From: Rosa chinensis
Lineage: Eukaryota; Streptophyta; Magnoliopsida; Rosales; Rosaceae
Assembly (NCBI RefSeq): GCF_002994745.2
Contig: NC_037089.1
Span: 3,326,001 to 3,390,000 of the forward strand
Direction: 5' to 3'
DNA length: 64,000 bases
Below are positions 26,885 through 38,100 of this stretch, piece after piece (the first letter of the stretch is position 1; the number at the start of each line of letters is the position of its first letter). A model generated the notes under the pieces. The model did no database searches and was not told the DNA's origin. It saw only the letters and a program-made list of their open reading frames with translations. Both the position numbers and the translations under genes were made by a program.

Positions 26885-27118
26885 ACTAGCATATCCTCTT
26901 CATACATTAGAGACATATAAGTAGAAGAGTGTACAGTTTCATTAGCCTGGGGGCAATATGGGCAGTTCACATTATTTAACGGTTCCTCCGTCATTAATGA
27001 AGTTACCATCATACCCTCTCAATACATTAGGGACATATGAGTAGAGACTGTAGAATTTCATTAACCTGCGGGCATTATGGGTAGTTCACATATTTAACCA
27101 TCCCTCCATCCTTAATTA
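26885..27118. repeat. Tandem duplication of ~117 bp in the promoter of the next gene
   Basis: Two units (about 26885-27001 and 27002-27118) share the order CATACCCTCT/CATATCCTCT, ATACATTAG.GACATAT.AGTAGA, TTTCATTA.CCTG.GGGCA, GGG.AGTTCACAT, TTTAAC. Moderately diverged. It lies directly upstream of the start at 27267. Confidence 0.75.
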
Positions 27119-27266
27119 AGAAAGCTTAGCAACGTCGCTCAGAATTCAAACATTCCACAACGGCTAGTTTCCATTTCTCTCTAAACGAAGCTTTCTCCCT
27201 ACTCGAAGCTTTCTCTCTCTAAACGAAATTTCCAAGCGCGTTTGGGTTTTGGGTTTGAGCAAGAGG

Positions 27267-28341
27267 ATGGAGAGAAACTCTGATGAATTTCCCAGGTGGA
27301 ATCCTCCCAATCTTCAACTGTATTTGGAAAATTTCGAAGTCTGGCGGAAAATGAATTACGCGTTTTCTGCTTGGGGCCCTGAAAAGAAATCATTCGCTGT
27401 GCTGGACCGTCTCTACCAGCATTTGCTCAGGTAATATTTCATCTTTCAATCGTTGAATGGGGTTCGTGTTCATTTTGATTTTTTCTCTGGTTTGTTTCCA
27501 CAAAAATCCCAAATTGAATTTGGGGACATTTGAATTCAATTTTGATTCTTTTTATAGGGATTTTGGGGAGTCATTATATAATCGAGCAATATCTTCACGA
27601 CCTGTTGGGATACTTTCAACCGAATCGATCGAAATCATTGATGGTTTCGTGAGGCTTCCCCCTGCTCCAGAGATTCCATCTGATTACAGTACTCCCATCC
27701 AAGAATATATTCGTATATGTCCTGAAGTCCTCAACTACACCACCACCCAAGCAGAAGCCACAGTTGATACCCCAGAGAAAACAAATTTTCTAAATCTACT
27801 ATCTCTTCTTCCTTCACAGCCTGAGCCCCTGTCCTGTTTACATAATTTGAGGTTACATTTTCTATTTAGATCTTCATCTGCAAAGCTAATATTTGTGCAG
27901 CATGCTTTAGAATACCTCGAAGACAACGAGACGGATGTTGACAAACAACTGAATGAATCATGGAAGAGCTCCTACTCTGACTTTTGCCGACAAAGAACCT
28001 ATGATATAATCCAGTCGATTAGAGGAAATAAGGCTTTGGAAGCAGTTTATTGGTATAATGCTGATCAAAAGGAGTCGCAGTTTACTACTCGAAGTCACCG
28101 AAAGCCATATCAGGACACATGCTTTGGTGTCCTGCATTACATTGTAAATGTAATCAAACATGTAAACAACCAGCGGCGAAGACTTGGAAAGCATTCATGG
28201 AACGCAAAGGAAAAAGTTCTCATCATTGATGGATATTTTCCCGAAGAAATGATGAGATTGTATGAGTTCTTTTGGAAAAGAAACTTAAGCATGGATTGGG
28301 CTGAGTCTTCAAGAAAAATTGTTTCCCTATCCGATCGGTAG
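27267..28341 (+). CDS. Unrecognised two-exon plant protein, 315 aa
   Basis: Exon 1 is 27267-27430 and exon 2 is 27558-28341, with a GT-AG intron in phase 2; the 948-nt total is in frame. The ATG at 27267 is the first after a pyrimidine-rich leader. The protein starts MERNSDEFPRWNPPNLQLYL and is soluble, with no signal peptide or membrane segment. The middle is Pro/Thr-rich (about residues 100-140). The C-terminal half has a basic helix-like stretch HYIVNVIKHVNNQRRRLGKH followed by VLIIDGYFPEEMMRLYEFFW. I know no family with these features. An intact frame and clean splice sites argue for a real gene. A duplicated promoter segment lies upstream and a minisatellite downstream. Function is not assigned. 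Confidence 0.7.
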
Positions 28342-28369
28342 TCTTTCTATTACCTTTTTTTTTACCTAG

Positions 28370-28905
28370 TTGCATTTCATCAACCACTAGTTGCAATATA
28401 GTTGCATATAGTTGCATCTCCTTAAAAAAAAAAAATGCAACATATAGTTGCATCAACAACTGGTTGCAATACATTTTCAACACCTGGTGCTTCAACTCCT
28501 AGTTGCAATACACAATATCAACACCTAGTTGCATCAACACCTATTAGCAATACATAGTTTCATACATTTTCAACACCTGGTTGCAATACATTTTCAACAC
28601 CTGGTTGCATCAACTCCTAGTATTCGACACCTGGTTCCATCAACTCCTAGTTGCAATATCAACACCTAGTTGCATCTCAATACATAATTTCATACATTTT
28701 CAACACCTGGTTGCATCAACTCCTATTTGCAATATCAACACCTAGTTGCATCTCAATACATAATTTCATACATTTTCAACACCTGGTTGCATCAACTCCT
28801 ATTTGCAATATCAACACCTAGTTGCATCTCAATACATAATTTCATACATTTTCAACACCTGGTTGCATCAACTCCTATTTGCAATAGTTTCAACACCTAG
28901 CTAGG
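28370..28905. repeat. Minisatellite with CACCTGGTTGCATCAACTCC core
   Basis: Irregular then regular tandem array. From about 28650 the unit is about 105 bp (two sub-units ending AACACCTGGTTGCATCAAC and AACACCTAGTTGCATCTC), repeated three times almost without change. The left part uses shorter, scrambled forms of the same core. Confidence 0.85.
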
Positions 28906-28917
28906 TATGGAACATTT

Positions 28918-28920
<3 letters not shown>

Positions 28921-28972
<52 letters not shown>
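28921..28972. repeat. (TC)n(TA)n compound microsatellite
   Basis: About 16 TC units followed by about 9 TA units, directly after the minisatellite. Confidence 0.95.
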
Positions 28973-28973
<1 letters not shown>

Positions 28974-30770
28974 CTGGTCATTGACAACGGTGCTCAGGTC
29001 ACTGAAATTTGGTAAGGAGAGGAAAGATCAACTTAAACTTGAAAGTATTGATTCTCAGAATTCAATCAGATACAAGGGTCACTGAATGGGGAAATACTAC
29101 TAACAAGTTATAATCGGGAACTTCGTTTACAGTTCAGAAAAAACCATCGCATTTGAAATCAAGCAAAAAGAAAAGCACTCACATTGCTGCCTAAAATAAC
29201 TAGTACTTGTGCTAGCATTTGGCTATTCCAAAGTGTACAACATGCCGGTATATATACAAAATTCACTATTAACGATTATATTCATGACAGCAACTATCCA
29301 ACAATTGAGGACATTCGAGCTTCATTGTCAGTAGAGCAGGAGTGGAATTCTCTTGTTGGATTGTACCACGTATACATGGACCCCAATCAGCTAAGGCACG
29401 CAAGGATAACTCCACAACTGTATCTGGTCGGTATATTGAACGATTAACACACCTTTCCTCCTAGGGCATTTTCTACCATTTCATTTTCGGTCAATAGATG
29501 CTTCTCTTCCTCGTCAAGTCTTTCCAACCATTTCAGTCCAAGATCACATCCTGCTTTTGCAGCGATCTGAAACCGCTCTCTTGCCATTCCTGCCTGGTCT
29601 CTTACAAGGCTTTCTGCATTCTTTCTTGCCTTTCTGGCTAAAGAACCCCTTTTTGAAGTCAAGTTCATCACAGATTCTGGGACTTCAACACCTAAGACAT
29701 GCAAATATGTTATTAAGACTGAAAGTTCTTGACATGGGAAAACGGAAATATAAGTTCTGGCTGCAACAGACCATTATTTCCATTTGAAGAATCACCCTAC
29801 ATAGAAATGGATCTATGGCAAGAACTTAACATACTGCAGTTATTCATTGGGAACCTTGACGATTATTCTGCAATAACATAAAAGAAGCATGGTGGGGAGG
29901 AACAGACCTTGAAGAAGAAGAGACCCATATGCTATAGCGGCACCAGCATGTCCCTGCATATATTAAATTAAAAGAACAGGTCAAAACAGAGCACTAGTTG
30001 AAGAAACAATGATATTCTCAGTATAGAGTCTGAGCGGAATCAAACGTAACAAACTTCTAAATATTTATTTTGTAAATAATAACTCTGTCAGACTAATTTT
30101 AACGGTGTGCAAACAGTATCTCCCCCAATTTTTGTTTCTTCCCACTTTGGGATAGCATCCAATTCCATTTCTACATAAATTAGAACTCAAGCATGCCATA
30201 ATTGCTAACAGTATAAAATATAAAATGCCACTTCCTTGATTAGAGGAAGTGAGAGAGTCAGACCAACTTAGCACTCATTTGTAAACACAAGACAGTGCTG
30301 CTCAAGCCAAAAATGAAACTTTTTAAGTTGCTCACATAGTCAAATGACAAAATAATCTATCAAGTAACCTAGGCCCATTCAGAGTAGGGGTCGTCAACGG
30401 GCCGGGCCGGGCCGGGCCGGGCCTTGCCATATTTTTAAATAATTGCGGGCCGGGCCGGGCCGGGCTTTATTAAAAATCAAAGGATCCAAGCCCGTCCATA
30501 TAAAGCGGGCCTTGCGGGCTTTTTCGGGCCGGGCCGGGCTTGGCCTTGCGGGCTTTTTTGGGCCGGGCCTTGCGGGCTTTATTTATAAATAAATATTTAA
30601 AGACACAAGTTTTTTTTTTAATCAAGCTTTGGAAATTCAATGGATAATGATCAAATACAAGCAAAGATAATAGATCTATATAACTATATTGTACCCAAAA
30701 AAATCTATATTTATATATAGATACTAATTTATTGATAAATAAATTTTTAAAGACACTAATTTTTTATAAA

Positions 30771-31985
30771 CCTATATTTATATATCATACACTCCAAAGA
30801 GCAACCCCTATCAATTCAAAGAAAATGGAAAAACCGACCGTTGGATGGGTTTATTACAATAAATTATGAGTATGGTAAAAAATTTAGCCAATTTCACCAT
30901 ATTTTAGAATCCGATCGGATTGGTCAACCGTAGTCACTTATATGTTTTATTGTTTGACCGATGGCGTGGCAACCGCGAAACGTGCTTATTTTTTCACATC
31001 ACGTTTGTATATATTCCATCGATGTATGTGCGTGGACATAAGATAAAAAAAATTAATTTTAATTACAAACACATTGGTGTATACCAATTTTATTCCTTTA
31101 GTTGTATGACTTATACATTGCATTTAAATTGTTTAGGTTCATTCTAAAGCAACCATGAAGTAGAAAATGAATTCGGAGAAACCAACCGCTCGATGGAGAG
31201 ATTGTAATGTTTTATGGTGATTGTAGAAAATCTAGCCAATTTCGTTATTGTTTCGAATTCGATCAACTAGGTCAAACGTAGTTACTCTTATAAACCTATA
31301 TTTATATATCATACACTCCAAAGAGCAACCCCTATCAATTCAAAGAAAATGAAAAAACCGACCGTTTGATGAGTTTATTACAATAAATTATGAGTGTGGT
31401 AAAAAATTTAGCCAATTTTACCATATTTTCGAATCCGATCGGATTGGTCAACCGTAGTCACTTATATGTTTTATTGGTTGACCGATGGCGTGGCAACCGC
31501 GAAACGTGCTTATTTTTTCACATCACGTTTGTATATATTCCATCGATGGATGTGCGTGGACATAAGATAAAAAAAATTAATTTTAATTACAAACACATTA
31601 GTGTATACCAATTTTATTCCTTTAGTTGTATGACTTATACATTGGATTTAAATTGTTTAGGTTCATTCTAAAGCAACCATGAAGTAGAAAATGAATTCGG
31701 AGAAACCAACCGCTCGATGGAGAGATTGTAATGTTTTATGGTGATTGTAGAAAATCTAGCCAATTTCGTTATTGTTTCGAATTCGATCAACTAGGTCAAA
31801 CTTAGTTACTCTTATAAACCTATATTTATATATCATACACTCCAAAGAGCAACCCCTATCAATTCAAAGAAAATGGAAAAACCGACCGTTGGATGAGTTT
31901 ATTACAATAAATTATGCGTGTGGTTAAAAATTTAGTCAATTTCACCATAGTTTTGAACCCGATCTAATTGGTCAACCGATTACCG
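30771..31985. repeat. 524-bp tandem repeat inside the hAT element
   Basis: Units start at 30771, 31295 and 31819 with CCTATATTTATATATCATAC. The first two are complete and nearly identical; the third is partial. Confidence 0.9.
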
Positions 31986-31989
31986 ATAT

Positions 31990-32046
31990 GTAGAATATAT
32001 ATATATGCACATATTCTATATAGAATAATAGAAGTATAAAAACTTC

Positions 32047-32091
<45 letters not shown>

Positions 32092-32156
32092 CTCTATATA
32101 TATTATTATATTATATATATAAACACACACATATATAAATATATATATATATATAA

Positions 32157-32190
<34 letters not shown>

Positions 32191-32219
32191 CTCTATATAT
32201 ATATTATATATATAAACAA

Positions 32220-32255
<36 letters not shown>

Positions 32256-32560
32256 CTCTATATATATATCCTCTATATAAACACACACACACACACACAC
32301 ACATATATATCTCTATATATATATTATATATAAACACACACACATATATAAATATATATATATACATATATATAAACACACACACATATATAAATATATA
32401 TATATATATACATATATATAAACACACACACACACACATATATATATATCTCTATATATATATTATATATAAACACACACACATATATAAATATATATAT
32501 ACATATATATAAACACACACACACATATATAAATATATATACATATATATATATATATAA

Positions 32561-32595
<35 letters not shown>

Positions 32596-32690
32596 AACAC
32601 ACACAAATATATATATCTATGTGTGTGTGTGTATATATTTATAAACACACACACACATAACTACAAATATATATATATATAATATTTTAC
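31990..32690. repeat. Long compound TA/CA microsatellite
   Basis: About 700 bp of alternating (TA)n, (CA)n, TCTCTATA and AAATATATA blocks. Apparent long reading frames here are artefacts of the repeat. Confidence 0.95.
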
Positions 32691-34738
32691 GGGCTTTTAC
32701 GGGCCGGGCCTAGCGGGCTTTTACGGGCCGAGCCTAGCGGGCCTTTAGCGGGCCGGGCCTACGGGCCGGGCCGGGTTTTTGCGGGCTTTAGGCGGGCCGG
32801 CCCTCGGCCCACCAAGGCGGGCTTTTGCGGGTTTTTTGACGGGCCGGGCCGGGCTAAAAGCCCTCCGGGCCGGCGGGCCTCCATCGGCCCACTTGATCCG
32901 CGGGCTTTTTGATGAGGCCTAATTCAGAGATCACTGGTTTTGCCCAACAAAAATCTATAACTACTAGAAAAGATCAAATTTAATGAAAATCTATAACCAC
33001 TACAACAGTTCAAATGTAATCAATCTCAACGACAACATGGTCCAAAACTGGGTATGCAGTAACAGGAGCTTTATTACCTTCTCTGATGCCCTATGGAAAC
33101 ACCATAAGGCGGATGCAACATCTTTCTGTACACAGTCTCCGGTCAGATACACAGCACCCAGAAGGTAAAGAGCACCAGGATGCAACTATAAAAATACCAA
33201 GCTCTAGTTAGACCTTGAAATAGATAGTGGAAACACTATTATTTGCATCAACATTGTAAAAACCTACCTGGTCAACTGCCTTCTCCAGATAATGGAAAGC
33301 TTGTTGATCCGATTGGACATATTCATTCTAAAAAGCACCCAAGCGCAAACGTCATAAAGTAATAGTAAAGAGAAAAGTAAAAGCAGAGGCAAAAAAATAC
33401 AACAAAACAATGGGAAAAACCCAACTGCAAGGGGAAACTTTATCACATGAGTCATCAGAATTCACACATCGGGAACAAAACCCATAAAAACTAAATATAC
33501 TGCACATACAAATTGCTTGATAAGAGCAGCAATGATACAATTTTCTTAGAGTTTATACCTCAACTCTAAGACGACAAGCAAGTTCATATTGTGCATCTGC
33601 ATCACCCATATTTGCCGCTTCAACTAACAAAGCAGCTCCTCTGTTATGAAGAAAACAGCAAAACTATCAATCACATGACATTTTTTACTTGATTATATGC
33701 CCCATGATACATCACACAGTAGTAATGTTGGGAATGCAGACCACCATGAGTGAAGTGATACAAAATAATGAAGAAAAGAGTGGATAAATCTTTTTAGGAA
33801 GTACACTCACATAGCTTTGCACGCCCCTGGGACATGGTATTTCAAATGCAATCTGGACAACCAATACCTGGCATGGGTATTTGAGTTGTCAGTCTCTAGA
33901 GCCAACTCAAAATTATCTTTTGCTGCCTGATGTGATAAAAAGAATCGTGTCAGAACAGAGACTTTTTCTTTCTATTAACAAAACCCTATATTATGATCAG
34001 AAGGAAGGAGGGGGTAATGCTCCAGCCTTCCCTATTTGCTTTGAATGATATCCATATCTTGCTTCAAATTTGGAAGCCTAAATCATCAAATTAGCTAATG
34101 AGGGCAATTGAAAGCAAATCACGGATTTTATGCCAGTAGCCTTTTATTACAAATATTACTGCTTTCCTGTCCTCCAAAACCAAATGCCAAAACCATCGGA
34201 AAGACAGAAACCCAAATTATCAATTTCCGTTTGTTTTCCCACATTTTCTCATAAACAAAAGCATATCTTCAATTCAATAACCCCTGCTCTTGCTCCTTTC
34301 ATCCTCAACCTTATCAAACCTACACTATCTTCTGGTCCAAGGCTTCGATTTCAACCAAGCTTTAACTTGCGGGTGAGTTCACAATCTACATCTTCATATC
34401 ACTAATCAAGACACCAACTTTCTATCCCTTTTTCTAGGTTCCCACTAGTTTTCCAATTCTAACTTCATCTCCGGCATTGACAGCAATGTCGAAAAAGTTC
34501 AAAAAAAAACCCATCACCAAATTACCCTCCAAACTCCTTAAGACTCCTGGTTTTCACCACCAAAACTCAACCCCACCCAGAAAAATACATACCAAAATGT
34601 AATATGAATCCAAAAATTGGGTCTTTACCCTTAATAAAGGAATGAGGCGGCGATCATTGAGCTCGCAGTAATCAATGACTCTATCAACTTCCTTCAGAGC
34701 GCTCCACCCTTTGGCTATTAACTCCATTGCCTTCTTGT

Positions 34739-35054
34739 TGTTGGAGTCGTTGAAGTTTGAGCAGATGGTTGTTAGGGTTACTTTGTCTCAGTCTGTTAGG
34801 ATTTCCTTGTTGTTTAATAACTCCGAGTTAAGAGGAGAGTGCATTTGTTTCTGTTAGAGTTAGACCTGGTCTTTAGGATCAGGTTATGCTTTGAATTAGT
34901 CTGTTTCTGTTAAAATACGTGTGCTTGTGTTTAGCTTTGTTTGTTAGGGTCTGAGGCTATTTAATAGCCGGAGTTATGTTGAATAAAGTATTGAGAGTTG
35001 TATTTCAATCCAGTTAGAAGTGTTTTAGTATACAGCTAATTCTAAGTTCTAACA
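34739..35054 (+). repeat. 5' LTR of young copia
   Basis: Identical to 39143-39458. Contains a TATA-like CTATTTAATAG at 34959-34969, followed by GAATAAAG at 34981. Confidence 0.95.
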
Positions 35055-35058
35055 AAGT

Positions 35059-35071
35059 GGTATCAGAGCCC
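35059..35071 (+). other. Primer-binding site of young copia
   Basis: TGGTATCAGAGCC, complementary to the 3' end of initiator methionine tRNA, which primes minus-strand synthesis in this family. It lies four bases after the LTR. Confidence 0.9.
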
Positions 35072-35125
35072 TTATCGGGGCCTGATTGGGAAGAAAGAGA
35101 GAGAGAAAGAAGAAGAGTGAGAGAT

Positions 35126-38100
35126 ATGGCTGCAGAAGGGAACTTTGTTCAGCCAGCCATTCCCAAATTTGATGGTCACTATGACCATTGGTCAATGCTG
35201 ATGGAAAATCTCCTTCGATCGAAGGATTACTGGAGCTTGGTGGAACAAGGTATCACAGTGCTAGAAGAAGGTGTGGAACCAGCTGAAGCTCAACGGAAAA
35301 CAATGGAGGATCAACGAGTGAAGGACCTCAAAGTTAAAAACTATCTGTTCCAGGCAATTGACCGGACCATTATGGAAACGATACTTAACAAAGACACAGC
35401 CAAAGGTATCTGGGACTCCATGAAGCTGAAGTATCAAGGGTCTACAAGGGTCAAAAGAGCACAGCTGCAGGCTTTAAGAAAGGAGTTCGAGGTGCTTCAA
35501 ATGAAAGAAGGTGAACAAGTGGATGAGTATTTTGCTCGAACACTTACAATTGCGAACAAAATGAAAGCTCATGGGGAAAAGATGGAGCAAGTGGTGATTA
35601 TAGAGAAGATCCTGAGGTCCATGACAAGCAGATTTGATTATGTAGTATGCTCAGTTGAGGAATCAAATGATCTCGACAGACTGACAATAGATGAGCTTCA
35701 GAGTAGTCTTTTGGTGCATGAGCAGAGAATGAAGGGCCATCAGAGAGAAGAACAAGCTTTAAAGATCACCTCCGAGGACAGGTTTGGAGCAAGGGAAAGA
35801 GGAAGAGGAACATTCAGAGGAAGGGGTCGAGGTAGAGGCAGACAGAGCTTGAATAAGGCTTTGATTGAATGTTACAAATGTCACAAGTTAGGGCATTTTC
35901 AATACGAATGTCCTAGCTGGGAAAGGAAAGCCAATTATGCTGAGTTGGATGAAGAAGATGAGTTGCTCTTGATGGCTTATGTAGAGCTCAACAAGTCAAG
36001 CAGGGAAGGTGTTTGGTTTCTTGACTCTGGATGCTCAAATCATATGTCAGGCAACAAGCAGTGGTTCGTTGATTTGGATGAGCAGTTCAGGCACTCCGTG
36101 AAGCTAGGGAACAACACAAGGATGCCTGTGATGGGAAGAGGAAATATCAAGCTGGAAGTGGGAGGAGTAATACAGGTAGTAACTGATGTTTTCTACATTC
36201 CTGAATTGCAAAATAATTTGCTAAGTATTGGTCAGTTACAAGAGAAGGGGCTAGCCATCTTGATACAAAATGGAGTCTGTAGAATTTATCATCCTAGAAG
36301 AGGGCTTATTATGCAAACACAAATGTCTGCAAACCGGATGTTTGTTTTGCTAGCAAATGTGATGTCACAGCCTTCAACATGCTTCAAAGCAACTTCTGAA
36401 GATACCACTGATCTGTGGCATCGAAGATTTGGGCACTTGAGCCACAAGAACCTCAGAACCTTGGAGTATAAGAAATTGGTGAAGGGACTGCCCCAACTCA
36501 AAGCCACAAGCAAGCTATGTACAAGTTGTATGGTGGGGAAGCAGCACCGAGAAGCTATGTCAAAGAAAAGCAAATGGAGAGCATCAAAGCAGCTTCAGTT
36601 GATACATGCTGACATCTGTGGCCCCATAACCCCCACTTCAAACAGTAACAAAAGGTACCTCTTGAGCTTCATTGATGATTTTAGTAGGAAGATTTGGGTA
36701 TATTTCCTAGCTGAAAAATGTGAAGCTTTTACAACATTCAAAAATTACAAAAATCTTGTGGAAAAGGAGATAGGAATGTCTATATGTGGCTTAAGAACAG
36801 ATCGAGGAGGAGAATTCACGTCGAAGGAGTTCAATGATTTTTGTAAAGCTAATGGCATAAGACGGCAGCTCACCACAGCTTACGCGCCCCAACAAAATGG
36901 GGTTGCAGAACGCAAAAATCGTACCATCATGAATATGGTTCGATGTTTGCTCTCAGAGAAGCAGATGCCAAAGCCTTTCTGGCCAGAAGCAGCTAGATGG
37001 ACTGTCCATGTACTTAACCGTAGCCCTACCTTGGCAGTGAAGGATAAAACTCCGGAAGAAAGATGGAGTGGAGTTAAACCAAACGTGGAGAATTTCAGAG
37101 TGTTTGGTTGCATAGGTCATGTGCATGTGCCGGATGCCAAAAGATTAAAGTTGGATGACAAGAGCTATAAGTGTGTGCTGCTTGGTATGAGTGAGGAGTC
37201 TAAGGCTTACAAGCTTTTTAATCCTATAACTAAGAAGGTGGTGATTAGCAGAGATGTGTTGTTTGATGAAAATGAAAGTTGGAACTGGGGGAGGAGTGAA
37301 GAAGAAGTCAGACTTGATACACTTGCATGGGGTGATAGTGATGAGGAGTTTAGTGATTCAAGTGATAGTGAAGATGACACAGAAGAAGGTCAACAAAGTG
37401 AAGTGCCTGAAATGCCTGGTTCAAGTGATTCTTCTGCAGAAAGTGCACCGAGTTCGCCTGAAGGAAGGAGTAGAAGAATACCTGTGTGGATGCAGGATTA
37501 TGTGAGTGGGGAAGGCCTATCTGAAGGAGAAGAGGTTCAAAACTTGGCCATGTTCATCTCCTATGAAGATCCAACATGCTATGAGGAGGCTGCAAGGAGT
37601 GAGAAGTGGAGAAGTGCAATGGACTTAGAAATTGAAGCAATAGTGAGGAATGAGACTTGGGAGCTGGTAAATCTACCAGTAGGGGCTAAGAAGATAGGAG
37701 TAAAGTGGGTGTATAAGACTAAGTTGAATGAGAATGGGGAGATTGATAAATGCAAGGCCAGGTTAGTTGCAAAGGGCTATGCTCAAAAGCATGGGATAGA
37801 CTACAATGAAGTGTTTGCTCCTGTGGCTAGGTGGGACACCATACGAATGGTGTTGGCCTTGGCAGCTCAAAAGGGATGGACTGTGTTTCAGTTGGATGTT
37901 AAAAGTGCATTTCTGCATGGCGAATTGAGTGAAGCAGTGTATATAGAACAACCACAGGGATATGAGAAGGAAGGAGAAGAGCACAAAGTCTACAAACTCA
38001 AGAAAGCTTTGTACGGGTTAAAGCAGGCACCTAGGGCTTGGTACAGCAGAATTGAAGGGTACTTTGCAAAGGAAGGATTCGAGAGGTGTAGTCATGAACA

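Larger units (their letters stand above)
30385..32921. mobile_element. Non-autonomous hAT transposon, 2.5 kb
   Basis: Flanked by a perfect 8-bp target duplication ATTCAGAG (30377-30384 and 32922-32929), present once in the matching intron of copy 1 (about 473-480). Ends are imperfect inverted repeats: left TAGGGGTCGTCAACGGGCC, right read inward TAGGCCTCATCAAAAAGCCC. Dense subterminal GGGCCGGGCC motifs lie at both ends (30400-30575 and 32690-32900), as in many plant hAT elements. The interior has a 524-bp tandem repeat and a long TA/CA microsatellite. No transposase is encoded, so mobility would need one in trans. Confidence 0.9.

Noticed and set aside
27735..28194. Minus-strand frames under the unknown gene
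   Set aside because: Shadows of the spliced plus-strand coding sequence.
28370..28905. CRISPR-like array
   Set aside because: Unit spacing and sequence are those of a tandem minisatellite; no constant repeat with unique spacers, and the genome is a plant.
29184..29447. 87-codon plus-strand frame
   Set aside because: Reads cleanly but abuts the Sel1 terminal exon on the other strand, has no recognised domain and no clear splice partners; could be a gene scrap but is not supported.
31972..32654. Long minus-strand frames rich in Cys, Val, Tyr and Ile
   Set aside because: Pure translation of TA/CA microsatellite; no codon structure.
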